Assembly: GCA_015501585.1 (NCBI GenBank)
Contig: JADNRY010000044.1
Coordinates: 1-64,000 of the forward strand
Reading direction: 5' to 3'
Origin: Rhodocollybia butyracea
Lineage: Eukaryota; Basidiomycota; Agaricomycetes; Agaricales; Omphalotaceae
DNA length: 64,000 nt
A program made the position numbers and the translations under genes. Positions 22,334 to 32,552 of this stretch are shown in pieces; positions within the stretch are counted from its first letter, which is position 1; each line of letters starts with the position of its first letter. The notes beneath the pieces were generated by a model, which was given only the letters and a program-made list of their open reading frames with translations, did not search any database and was not told the origin of the DNA.

Positions 22334-24468
22334 ATGTCGACTAGCTCTGACTCAGAAGTTACCTCGCCATCCCACGATTATAAACAGGAAGAAGTAATAG
22401 AAAGTACTGGTCCAACGGATGCTCCGAACATTGAAGTGACTCCCTATCGGTTGTACAAGCGTCGCTTTACAGGCTTATTGGGAATGGTGTGCCATAAATG
22501 TCTTGAAGTCGCGATTTCGAAATCTGACCACCCCGACCATTCAGGTCATTCTCAACGTTGTAGCTGGACTTTCTTGGCCCTGGTAAATCCCAGAGCTGGT
22601 TGATTCATCTTGAAAGCTCACATCTCGAAAAGGTTTGGGCCTATTGCGAACAACAGTGAGCCTCTGTCTCATGCAGATCGTGAGACATGATATGTATTGA
22701 TCCCTCCTTCTCAGTGGTTACAGACTTTGGCATCGATCTGAATCAAGCCAGTTGGTTGGGCAACATCGAGGCCTGCGTATACCTCCCAGTTTCGCTAAGT
22801 ATACCCTATCTATATGGCCGTTTTGGATTACGAAGATGTGTACGTCCGTTTCGTTTTTTCCCATGCAAATCACTTGAATGTTACCAGTGTGATTTTGGAG
22901 CCGTAGCTCTTATACTGTCCTCGTGGATCCGTTATGCCGGCACCGTTCGGTCGCTATCTACAGAATCTTCATATGCTCTGCTCATGCTTGGCCAGGTATG
23001 TCTCCCGACCGTCCATCCTTGCACAGAACAAATCTCACTATTTTTACGACTGTCACCTGCAGTCCCTTGCGGGTGTCGCTCAGCCCATGTATCAGGTGCT
23101 AGGTCCCAAGTATTCTGAGAACTGGTTCAATTTACAAGGCCGAACTACGGCAACGATGATCGTAGCAATAGGTACGCAAATATTTCTAACTAACGCTTTA
23201 ATTTATCAGCTTTGACCGTTTAGCGAATCCCGTGGGTAGTGCCATTGGCCAACTTCTGAGTCCTCTGGTTGGGGATACCAGACAATCTGTCAGAGCTTCA
23301 TTACCACAGTTTGATCAAGTTTACTCATTGTATCGGTTAAGGTCCTTGTACTGGGCATCATCTCAACGGCAGTCGCACCATTCGTCCTTTTAGTGCAGTC
23401 ACAACCACCTACACCACCAAGTAAGTGTCTTTCGCCGATATCTAAAAGAAACTTGACGAATGTATGTGGAATAGCCTATTCTGCATCAACACCTTCAGCG
23501 TCAATTGTTTCCCTTGCTCGCGAGGTCATACTATGGGAGCGGTCATCCGAATCGAAGATGTCTGCGCGGCAGCGCTTTGACTTTGTAATTGTGGCTTGGA
23601 TTTTCGGAGTTTTGGTCGCAGCGTAAGTCCAGTTCGGGTAGAGAAAACCTGTATGCCGATGCCTTGCACTCAGAACGGAAATGTTCTCAATTCTCACCTC
23701 GCAAATTATGGTAAGAGTGCTTTTGCGCTCATTTTCCATAAATTTACTGATTCAACATACATTTAGCAACCCGTCGGATATTCCGACGATATTAGTGGAC
23801 TCATGGGAGCATGCCTGCTTTTTACAGGACTCGCCTCAGCAGTAGTTACGGCGCCCCTGTTTGATAGGGTTTTTACGAGCCATCTTGCAATATCTGCAAA
23901 AATATTACTTCCAATTCTTGGAGCCGGATGGTTGTCCCTGATATGGGCTGGTAAGAAATACATACAATAAACTAATGACTTATCGCTAATTCATTCACAG
24001 TCAAACCCCATAACACCGGTGGTTTATTTGCGGTAATTCCATAGTCTCTACCAAGCACACTTGAATGTATACTGATAATCTGTTGAATAGGTAATGACCG
24101 TTATAGGTGTCACTTCAATCACTATGCTCCCAGTAGGACTCGAGCTAGCCTCAGATTTGACGCGTAACGCTGAAGGCAGCTCTGCCATTTTATGGTTCAT
24201 GTACGTTCACTGGTTTATACGTTTAAAATCTTTCAACGCATCTACTATTAGGGGAAATCTATTCAACATTATTTTTGTGCTTGTGGAGGATGCTCTTCGT
24301 GCAGGCACAGATGCAAATCCTCCGTTAAACATGCGGCGAGGACTGATCTTTAATGGCGTTTTTGTGCTTGTTTCGGTTCTACTCATCTTGCTCATCAAGG
24401 GAGAACAAGTGAGGAAGTCAATAGATGAAGAGAAAAACGCTGAAGCCAGAGCTGCTTCAACTTCCTGA
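22334..24468 (+). CDS. FLVCR-like major facilitator superfamily transporter
   Basis: Twelve-segment MFS carrier split by about ten introns. Joined exons give an acidic cytosolic N-tail, then YKRRFTGLLGMVILNVVAG, WPWFGPIANNMVTDFG, ASWLGNIEACVYLPVS, YGRFGLRRC, LGPKYSENWFNLQGRTTATM, ANPVGSAIGQLLSPLVGD, FGVLVAATEMFSIL, VTAPLFDRVF, LPVGLELASDLTRN and GNLFNIIFVLVEDALR. The LQGRTTATMI and ANPVGSAIGQ blocks are characteristic of the FLVCR/DIRC2 branch of MFS carriers. Animal members move heme, choline or ethanolamine; the fungal substrate is unknown. The stop is TGA 24466-24468. It is convergent with TRM11 (195 bp between stops) and divergent from the WBP4-like gene (213 bp). Confidence 0.83.
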
Positions 24469-24662
24469 TACTAATACAGACTAATGCACTATGGACATCA
24501 CTCCCCCTCTCCATCTTTCCTGAACCCTTGAAAATATTTCTCACGAAAATGCCGATGAGCAGGAACGTGTCGTTCTTCATCCTCCGTTTTTGGAGAAGAA
24601 AAGTCTGGTATTGGATATTTTTCCGAGGTAACTTTCCGTATAGTGACCAGCTATTAGTGCAT

Positions 24663-26396
24663 TCAGCAACTAAAAGGAACATTGCAATACCGACGTACTC
24701 TTCTTCCCCATGAACCGAAATCTTGAAGCGAATTGGCTATGACCTCCATGCCTTCACAGAGCATTGTGTAAATGTCCACTTCTTCGTATTCATCTGTAAC
24801 AGTGGGTAGGAAGAAAACCAATCGTCCCCAGGTTTCAGCAAATATCTCGCAAGTAAAACCAAGTCTACTGCTAGATTTGATAATTCGTATGGCTTTGTGG
24901 GAGGAATGTATGGCGAGTCTCCGCTGTTAATCAAATTAAGAGACCATGACTGGAACAAGGCAAGCAGATCACATACACTCTTGGATTTGTACAATGTTCA
25001 TGATACAACGCCAGCCGAGAAGTGTCCAATTCCTTCTTGCGTCCTAGACGTTTAGCGCCTGCCCGTACACCATCTGATATTGACTTGATTTTAGATTGAC
25101 TTCGACACTTGAAGGAAAAACCCACATGGGGGGTCAGTCACGATTGCATCAAATAGCTCGCCGCAACGCCATGGATTATTAGTGACATCAAAAGTACAAA
25201 TGTCAACTATTCGTGATGATACACCATACTGAGAGGCCGCTCGGAAGATGCCCGGCGTGGATCCTACACTTGCGTGAAAATCATTATTAGAGATGACACC
25301 TGGAGAGCATACCTTTTCCTCTCATCTGTCGACCATCGATATCTGAGCCCATAACTTGTGCTCCGAAGTGAGCCACAGGCTGTCGGGTATGAGTATTGAC
25401 CTTGAACGAAATCAAAGAGGACGTACATATGCCATACTTCCAGTTCCCATGAACGGGTCGTATATCAATTTACCAGGGGATGCCTGGAGTTGCTCTCGTT
25501 TGTATCGACGTCAAAGAATATGGAAATGACTGACCCACCAGCGTTTGGTTAGCCATTAGCAGAGAAATTTCCGCTTCCATGCTTGTATTTCCGAAATACG
25601 ACCGTTTTTTCACGTCGAATAGTTGAATCAGGGAACGAGCAGAGCCTTCTTCGATCTAACTGCCATGAGATGGAGGATATACGAGCATACGATATATAAC
25701 GCACCAACCTACCAAAATATACTTGAAGAAAATCACCGTCTCCTTCATGTCGCTCTCGAGTTGCACGATTCCGAGTTTCATCTATCCATGATCGTCAGAA
25801 GAACTGTTTCCAACGAGCTAAGTTTCTACACCAACATTCTTCAAAACAGCCTAATGTAATCTCGGGATTTTTCATATCAATCTTTCCCATGAAACCCATG
25901 TAGGCAAAGCTCTCCACGACTTCTTTCTGGCGACGCTGTGGGATTTTGTGGTTGTAAGAAGTAACGAAAAACCTGAACGACGTTTCAGGAATAAAGCGCT
26001 CCCAGAGAGTCCTTTTTGAACGATTGCAGATATGGAGTTCTTCGTAATTTGCACCTTTGCCATAGAACTCGTATATTGACCTGCCGAATAGAAACTTTGA
26101 TTCAATTGACTGAGTTGCAGATTAAGGATACCTACTTGACTAGAATGCATCTTTTGGCGAGCAATCGCGCGTGTTCTTCTTCATCCAGTCCAACTATCAT
26201 ATAAGGACGTCCAGGATCGCGTTCATCTGGGTTATCTGAGAAGGAGATTTGAAAGTTGTAAAGTTGCGCAACCGATTCTTAGGTTGGCTGAGTTAGGGAG
26301 GGAGGTTGTGGTAGGGGTGAGGACGAGAGTAATACCTAGTTCGGGAACCCTAAATTCGAGATGCGCCTGGGCGAATACGACGAGGTATTTTGACAT
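24663..26396 (-). CDS. TRM11: tRNA guanosine-10 N2-methyltransferase catalytic subunit Trm11
   Basis: Trm11 with Trm112 makes m2G10 in tRNA in the cytoplasm. Spliced reading gives MSKYLVVFAQAHLEFRVPELESVAQ, FQISFSDNP, RPYMIVGLDEEEHARLLAKRCIL (THUMP-like N-terminal domain), then SIYEFYGKGANYEELH, VYFGRLV, LFDVKKRSYFGNTSMEAEISL, the AdoMet motif KLIYDPFMGTGSMAY, GSDIDGRQMRGK, and the catalytic motif IVTDPPYGVRAG, whose Tyr codon is split by an intron near 25120-25080. The C-terminus is RVRRYCNVPFSC, stop 24663-24665. Every expected block is present, so the gene appears intact at about 430-450 residues. It is divergent from SWS1. Confidence 0.9.
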
Positions 26397-26428
26397 TTTA
26401 GGTTCAGAGGGCGAGTACAAAATCCGTC

Positions 26429-26438
26429 AGCACGTGCT
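26429..26438. promoter_or_regulatory. AGCACGTGCT palindrome (E-box) between TRM11 and SWS1
   Basis: This perfect 10-bp palindrome with a CACGTG core, the site for bHLH factors such as Cbf1/Pho4/Myc type, lies 33 bp upstream of the TRM11 start and 154 bp upstream of SWS1. The same 10-mer recurs in the CDCA7-like/TIM17 promoter at 29737-29746. Confidence 0.5.
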
Positions 26439-26591
26439 TGGATTGTCGAAGTACGATTTTTATTAGTGAACGACTTTTCTTCACTAACTACAAGACGGCT
26501 AGCCAGGCTAAGTACGATTCCATTCGCGACGCGCGTTACTGTTCAAGTATACGGATTTATACTCGCTCGCTCAAGGAATGAAACCACTGCA

Positions 26592-27236
26592 ATGACGCTT
26601 CCCAGTGAACTACTCCGTCTTGCCGATATCGTTATCGACTCCCTGGACTGTGATTCGCAATGTACTATTTGTTCAATTGTCCAAGATTAAAGATCTGACC
26701 ACCTATCCACCTATCAAAGACTTGACTGAAGATTTTTTGCACAAGCTGCATGAGATCTTACCAGACACACTGATTTTGGCAGCTTTAGATCTCATTGACC
26801 AACGTAAAGGTGAGCACTGTTCGCAAACATGTCGATGTTATCCTGATTTTTTCTTTAGTTACCGAAAGTACAACACCTTGGGGCTTCGTTGAATACGAAG
26901 TAATGGGCTCAAACGCCACGCGTAATGTCTATATAGCTCTCCCGAAGACTTTGGTGTCGAGTTATTGCACCTGCCCCGCGTTCAATTATGCTGTCCTAGA
27001 GACAGGGCAAAGTCTCATGGTTAGGCTCAAGATTTTTCGTATTGCTGGAAATATTCTCACATCTTTACCTAGTGCAAGCATGTCCTTGCAGGTACAGTGT
27101 TTTCCTTGCTACCATGGTCCATCTTTTGAGTTTTTTTTTTTTCGCAGTGCGACTAGCAGTTCGTCTCAATATGTGTGTAAAACAAGAAATTTCTCTCGAC
27201 TACCTGACTACTAGCGTAACCCAACATTATAGCTGA
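26592..27236 (+). CDS. SWS1: Shu-complex SWIM zinc-finger protein Sws1 (ZSWIM7/Shu2 homologue)
   Basis: Sws1 is the conserved core of the Shu complex, which helps load Rad51 paralogues in homologous recombination. ATG 26592 starts MTLPSELLRLADI; an intron of about 55 nt leads to IKDLTTYPPIKDLTEDFLHKLHEILPD; further exons give TTPWGFVEYEVMG and the SWIM finger CTCPAFNYAVLETGQSLM-CKHVLA, a C-x-C then C-x-H motif split by an intron before CKH. The C-terminus is VRLAVRLNMCVKQEISLDYL, stop 27234-27236. The size (about 140-150 residues) and order match human ZSWIM7. The exact first intron is inferred. The upstream region contains GACGCGCG at about 26528, an MCB-like box about 60 bp before the ATG. 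Confidence 0.85.
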
Positions 27237-27436
27237 GGTGACACAGGATGAGATCATTACAATGTACCTAATGGTATCAATAGTACTAGATATAAAAATG
27301 TAGTACTGCTTGGTATAAAAACATCTAGTAAGCGGAAGTCCAAGTATTCCGAGCGTTCAAATGAGCAGAAGGATAGCTGAAGCATGATAAAGATAGAGAG
27401 CGTGAAGACATGGCTTACACACAAAAGGATCCTACA

Positions 27437-29670
27437 TTAGTCGTCTTCTCCTTGAATCCTCCATTCTAATACCGTAGCGTACTCTGTAATTCCCTTCACC
27501 AGATTTTTCAATCCTTCGGAAGAGCGTGATGCCGCGGTCGCTTCTACAGAACCATTCGTTTTCAAACCATTCACGACGCTGACCCAATCTGCCAATTTAT
27601 GTATCTCCACTGGGTCCCAGAATCCCCACCACTGTGCTTTATCTCCGGTCGCTTCATTACTGGGATGATTTCCCCACACAGCCAGGAACCATGACCACTC
27701 CTGAAGCGCCTTCCTACTCGCCTGATCTTTCTGCTGTCGGAATTTTCGATTTCGAGCCTTCTTCGATTTCGGAGCCTGGGGGAGACGAGACGTGATGTAT
27801 TCTGAAGCGTATTCGCGGTCATAAACTCCAGGAGTCAACGCCCAGTAAGTTCGGCCTCCGGGGTCAGACCCTAGTTGAGTGAATCGCGGAAGGTAGGAGG
27901 ACGCAATCACTTTGGCGGCGCTTTCTACAGCTTGCGCTCTTGATTTATGCGTCAGGCGGGCGATTTTGATCTTTGAAGGCTAGAAAACAATTGAGTGTAT
28001 TGCTTCCTCTTATCTCTAGTACTCACGTCTGGGACCTGGGCCTCTTCCAAGCTCTTCTTCAAGGCGTCCCACGACTCATTCTCCAGCTTCAGGCAGTCTC
28101 GGGATTCACGAAACTTTTCTCTACCTGCCTTCGTGCCCTCTTCTAGCTCGACGCGTACTGCATGAGACTCTAGCACAGTTTCAATCAAGCCGAGAATGAC
28201 AGGGATCATCTGGGCAGTGTGAACTACGGTCAAGGCATCTGCGGTAGTAGAACGAGTACGAGTACTTCGCGCATTAGTGTTGGCAGGAGGAGGAGATGGG
28301 TCCGGAAATTCAAGAATGATTCTATCCTCGGAAGATTCAGCATCACTGTCGACCTCAAGTAGTTCAGCCTCCAAAGGCTTTTCGGGACGGCCTAGAGCTG
28401 TGCGTAGGGAGGAGAGGATGACCCATATCTTGGACATGTTAACTCCAGAGCTCCGAATATCTTTCATAGCGTTCTTCATAGACTAGCAGACCAAATTAGG
28501 AACAGAATAAGCTCTGTATCAGAACATACCAGGGTAGCACTACTATCTTCCTCGGCAGCTAATGCTCCTATCAAAGAAAGCACAAGTGATCTAACGCAAA
28601 TCTCAGTGACCCAGCGCGAATAGCCTTCCTTCTCACTCTCATTCTCAGGCGGCATGCCGCCAATGCATTCTAATTCCTCCAACTGAGCTTTGGTAATGGA
28701 CATCCCTCGCATACCTGAGAATCGCAAGAAAAATTCTCGAATGAAAATGCGATCTTCGGCGTCTTTAAGAGAGAGCAGAGTAGGGATTTTGACCCAAGAA
28801 ATGTCCGGTATCACGATTGGTTTAGGGACTCGCTCAACGTGCTTCTGCGCTGACCCTGTACCGGTAGGTTTGTCATTAACCTTGGGTTTAGGCTGTTTCT
28901 GCGTTTCCTTTAGTATGACCCCCTTGGCAGAACTAGGTAGTGAAGTCAGAGGTTCAAAGTCTACAGCTGGATATATGCGTGGAGACTTGCGTTGGTTCAG
29001 TATTAGAAGCATGTTTGTGTCTGCACTTCCAGCAGTTACATTGACCGCGGCACTTTGGACATCTAGAACTCTGTTATAAGCCAAGCCACTCGTAAGATAT
29101 CGGAGTGATGCTCACTTAAAAATATAGGCTGCATCGGCATGTCCAGGTTCTTTATGACCCTGCGTAGTAGTAGTGATTGTGTCGAGGGCTTCGTTGTAAT
29201 GTTTCCTGAGACAATTCCGACAATATTTTGTACTACAGCGATGCGGTTTCGTTGGATTTCGGCAAATTGTGAAAGTACATTGCAAAATGTCTACGACAAC
29301 CGATTAGAGGCCCACTTGATCAATAAAACGAGAAACACTCACCGGAAGGTGGACGTTTGACCTTGCATTGATGGCAGTTTATCAATTCGGATGCTTGAGC
29401 CATATTGGCATCCTCTCCTACTTTAGGTTTCTTGGATGGTGGTTGGGCGTCAGAGGGTTCGCTTTTGCGTTTAATAGGTTGTGCGTCTGCCTGCTTAGTG
29501 ATCGAAGCCTTTAAAGGCGTGTTTTCCTTGTGGTTGAAACTGAGACGCGAAGGCAAAATTGGTAGAGAGGCGCGATGATGAGAATGAAGTGGAGATGGGG
29601 GTATTTCGACGTATACTTGTTTAAAACGCCATGTAGTAGATGACGACGATGGCGTCGAAGAAATCGACAT
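27437..29670 (-). CDS. CDCA7-type (zf-4CXXC_R1) zinc-finger protein with WHIM-like motif
   Basis: Exon 1 (29670-29343) is disordered, has an NLS-like PSKKPKVG and ends in CHQCKVKRPPS. An intron in phase 1 joins to DILQCTFTICRNPTKPHRC, STKYCRNCLRKHYNEAL, recreating the CDCA7/R1 zinc finger (C-x2-C-x11-C-x4-C-x8-C-x4-C-x2-C, then a YC..CLR..Y ending). Downstream a DDT/WHIM-like region follows: WVKIPTLLSLKDAEDRIFIREFFLRF, VTEICVRSLVLSLIGALA, the helical MKNAMKDIRSSGVNMSKI, and near the C-terminus a WHIM2-like LGSDPGGRTYWAL. The stop is at 27437. Animal and plant CDCA7 activates the HELLS/DDM1 remodeller for maintenance DNA methylation. The role here is inferred as nuclear chromatin regulation. 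It is divergent from TIM17. Confidence 0.75.
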
Positions 29671-29717
29671 GATGGTTGACAGCAGAGTTAAAAGTTGAAT
29701 TTTTCATTCAACGATTA

Positions 29718-29723
29718 ACGCGT
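29718..29723. promoter_or_regulatory. ACGCGT (MCB) box upstream of the CDCA7-like gene
   Basis: An exact MluI cell-cycle box lies 48 bp upstream of the CDCA7-like start codon (29670), within the palindrome AACGCGTT. MBF binds ACGCGT in ascomycete S-phase genes. Motif evidence only; about 16 copies of this palindromic hexamer are expected by chance in the window. Confidence 0.4.
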
Positions 29724-29735
29724 TCGAATCCAATC

Positions 29736-29747
29736 AAGCACGTGCTT
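29736..29747. promoter_or_regulatory. AAGCACGTGCTT palindrome (E-box)
   Basis: This perfect 12-bp palindrome with a CACGTG core lies in the shared promoter of the CDCA7-like gene and TIM17, 66 bp from the former start. It shares its inner ten bases with the element at 26429-26438. Confidence 0.5.
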
Positions 29748-29884
29748 TTGCGGCCAAGTCCGGGCTTCTGCCGCTGTTTTCGCTTTTCGCGGACAACCAT
29801 CTTCATTTCTGTTTCTCTTCAATTCTCTGCTTTCAGGAAGATTAAAATAGGACCACAGACTCAAAAGTTGTTTAATAATTCCGA

Positions 29885-30672
29885 ATGGCTCATGCAGACC
29901 ACACTAGAGATCCCTGGCAAGTTTTCATACTGCTTCAAGCCTTTTTTTTTGCTGACGAGAGTTTAGTCCATGGGTAATTCTTAATGATTTTGGCGGTGCC
30001 TTTTCGATGGGAGCTGTAGGTGGAGGTATATGGTATGGTATAAAAGGAGCAAGAAATTCACCTCGGGTATGGTCGTCATTCGCCTTTACGGACCTTTCAC
30101 TCAGTAAAATTTCTAGGGGGAGAGATGGATTGGTGCAGTCAGCTCGATGAAAGCAAGGGCTCCAGTTACTGGTGGAAATTTTGGTGCGTTTGATTGTTCA
30201 TGGACCGTTTCGCAGTTGGCTCAAGTGTATATGTGTAGGTGTTTGGGGAGGTACGTACCTAGTGTATCAAGCCGTCTTCAAAACCTGACTCGGAAGAAAA
30301 GGCATGTTCTCCACATTCGACTGTGCAATAAAAGGCATCCGGCAAAAAGAAGATGCATGGAATGCTATATTATCTGGATTCGCAACTGGTGGTTGCCTGG
30401 CAGCTCGGAGTATGATATTTTCGCTCTTGAAGTGGGATTTCGTTCTAACTGTTCTTTAATTTAGGCGGTCCGAGGTCTGCGCTCGGCTCAGCCGTTGCTT
30501 GTGGAATACTGCTAGGTGTATTTGAAGGAGTGGGTGTACTTCTATCGCGAGTGTTTGCTGAGGGCCAGCGACCACCGGTGGGGCCATGTATGCATCTTTC
30601 TGTTTGCTTTGTAAACACCGTTGACATCTTTCGACAGTACCAACCCCGATGTCCCCACAGCCTTCCTCATAG
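29885..30672 (+). CDS. TIM17: mitochondrial import inner-membrane translocase subunit Tim17
   Basis: Core subunit of the TIM23 presequence translocase. ATG 29885 gives [11 protein letters not shown]; intron 1 (29917-29966) has a GC donor (GCAAGT) and a TTTAG acceptor. The frame then reads [54 protein letters not shown], then [40 protein letters not shown] and [20 protein letters not shown], ending in a Pro-rich tail with TAG 30670-30672. Four membrane segments and all Tim17 signature glycines are present, and the length is about 155-160 residues as usual. A 5' extension was rejected because family members start with this short acidic tail. Confidence 0.92.
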
Positions 30673-31252
30673 ACTTACGTTTAATCCTGGATTCATTTAT
30701 AATCGATGTAGTGCACCACGATTTAGATCAACAATCTATTACAGGATAAATTCTCGTTGGTGTGATTAGGGCTGGCTTTTCTTGAACAGAATAAGCTGTG
30801 AGCTGAACTGGCGGGTGCGAGAAGATCGGAGGATAGCGGTCTTATTCATTTTGTGGTGGATTCTGGTAAAGGACGATGACAAGATGTCACCTAGTTCAAC
30901 GCTCCATGAGTTTTTCTCTTCTCAAATGTTATTTTATCGAGTAGCGCCGGAAATGGTTGGTCAACTTTGGGTCATCAAGGCAAGATTTACTTTAACCTTG
31001 GACGTCGAGGCCTCCATGACTCTGGATAGGCATACATATATTATCGGAAGTTACATACGTTTGAGAAGCGTTGCTCATAGTTTGGCATGACCATCATTTC
31101 GCGCGCGCACTTCGACCCAATATTTTTGTTTCGCACGGTATTATTTTGCGCCACCTCCTCAGCCAATCGTGAGTGACGTCATTCGTAGATCATCGTCTCG
31201 TCTCCTATATAAGCTCAAAGGTTTAGGATTTTTTTCTCCTTCATTATCAACC
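30673..31252. other. intergenic; 3' side of TIM17 and promoter of BLI-3-like gene
   Basis: No gene is supported. ORF 30782-31090 has no recognisable domain. The last 90 bp carry a CCAAT box, a TGACGTCA element and a TATA box, annotated separately. Confidence 0.5.
31163..31213 (+). promoter_or_regulatory. compact promoter: CCAAT, CRE (TGACGTCA) and TATA box
   Basis: CCAAT (31163-31167), the exact CRE/ATF palindrome TGACGTCA (31174-31181) and TATATAAG (31206-31213) are lined up 90, 79 and 47 bp upstream of the ATG at 31253. A clean TATA box is unusual in this window. CRE sites bind Atf1/Sko1-type bZIP factors downstream of stress MAP kinase in fungi, which suits a stress/light-induced gene. 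Confidence 0.6.
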
Positions 31253-32185
31253 ATGACATCCACAGCTCACCCAAACCTTGACCCTTACACTTCCAAAGCC
31301 GAAAACAATAGCGTCTCTCCTCAGGAAAAGATTAAAGGTGTGTTTACTTGCAAACTAGCAGTCGCTCATTGCCCAATACTTTCGCCTAGATCTACATGAA
31401 ATTATAAAGTCTGTCAGCACAGGCATGCTCACAACCCGCGCATCCAGCGGTTGCATGCACTCTAGAGCAATGGTCCCGACTTCTCGTATGCTTCGCCCAG
31501 TGGACGTTCTGGTTTTTGACTGACCCCCACTTCCAGCTCAAAGCGATATTCAAACGTCTCTATATTTTTTCGCCAACAAAGCGTCGCATAAATTCGATGA
31601 AATTGACAACGATTCGCACGTTAACGTCAGCTTCTGTGACCCGAAAACGAGCAACTGGGTGTCGTATGTTGTATTTTCTTTATTATTGATTTCACTCTGA
31701 CTTTTGACTTCTAGATATGCTGGAATTGCTAAGGTCCGTCGTACAAATATAGCATCGCATCGAACCTATAATTACCTCCAACCAGATCTCGCAAGATCGG
31801 GAACTTATCAAGAAACATTGGCATGCTGGGTGGCTATTCATCTTTCTGAGAATTCACTAGACATTAATCGAAACATTCGAACAGCTTGTCCGCATGGTTC
31901 GGCGACCTGAAAGACGGCGTTCATAAAGGTGATGAACATGACCCTCGCGTAGCCCTAATCGAGGTTGAGCCTAATGAGATACGCTACTGGATCGCAACTA
32001 AAGGCTCAGTCGGTCGTGTTCTGGAAACTGGATACAACGCTTTGACCGGTGGGGTCAGTGTTCCTGGCGAGCTGAGGACAATCACAACCTCGGAGGTGAG
32101 TATTTGTGGACACGTTCTGACAAAGTTTATCTTTTACTAATTGCCACCTTAGATCCAGCTTACTCAAGGCTTGCACAAGAAGTGA
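31253..32185 (+). CDS. BLI-3-like pyridoxamine 5'-phosphate oxidase-fold (FMN split barrel) protein
   Basis: Homologue of Neurospora blue-light-induced protein BLI-3 and bacterial general stress protein 26, small FMN-binding split-barrel proteins. Exons joined across about five introns give MTSTAHPNLDPYTSKAENN, KDLHEIIKSVSTGMLTTRAS, MVPTSPQSDIQTSLYFFANK, ASHKFDEIDNDSHVNVSF, NWVSYAGIAKISQDRELIKK, LSAWFGDLKDGVHKGDEHDP, EPNEIRYWIATKGSVGR and SVPGELRTITTSEIQLTQGL, stop 32183-32185. All conserved blocks are present at about 200 residues, the normal size. The biochemical activity of fungal members is not established. The promoter just upstream has CRE and TATA elements. Confidence 0.88.
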
Positions 32186-32552
32186 TAGTTTAGTTTAACG
32201 TGTATAACACATCAGTATCTCGGATTATCTGAACCAATGAGCCACGGAAATAAGCGAAATGACAATGCACATCCCGATCGGTACATATGCATAATGGTAG
32301 TATATTTCGAGGTGCCCTTTGAACTCAATCATAACGAAGTATGTTAACCGGGTTCCAAACTGCAATGCGAGTCAGAAGCAAGCACGAGGGCCGACGAAGG
32401 TTCCGATAGCCTGGTCAAACCAGTGCAAACATTTTTTCTGGCACGGTAACTTACATGGTATAAGTACGTACGTAGGTATCTCATGACTATCGCGAAAACC
32501 TTATATCGTCGCCACTGGATATTCAGCCCATCTTTAAACATAGACTGTTCAG
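32186..32552. other. intergenic, no gene seen
   Basis: This spacer lies between the BLI-3-like gene and the F-box gene. A minus-strand ORF starting at 32796 runs back into it but is a shadow of the F-box gene. Confidence 0.5.

Noticed and set aside
29715..29730. TTCGAATCC resembling a tRNA T-arm.
   Set aside because: The flanks form no acceptor, D or anticodon stem.
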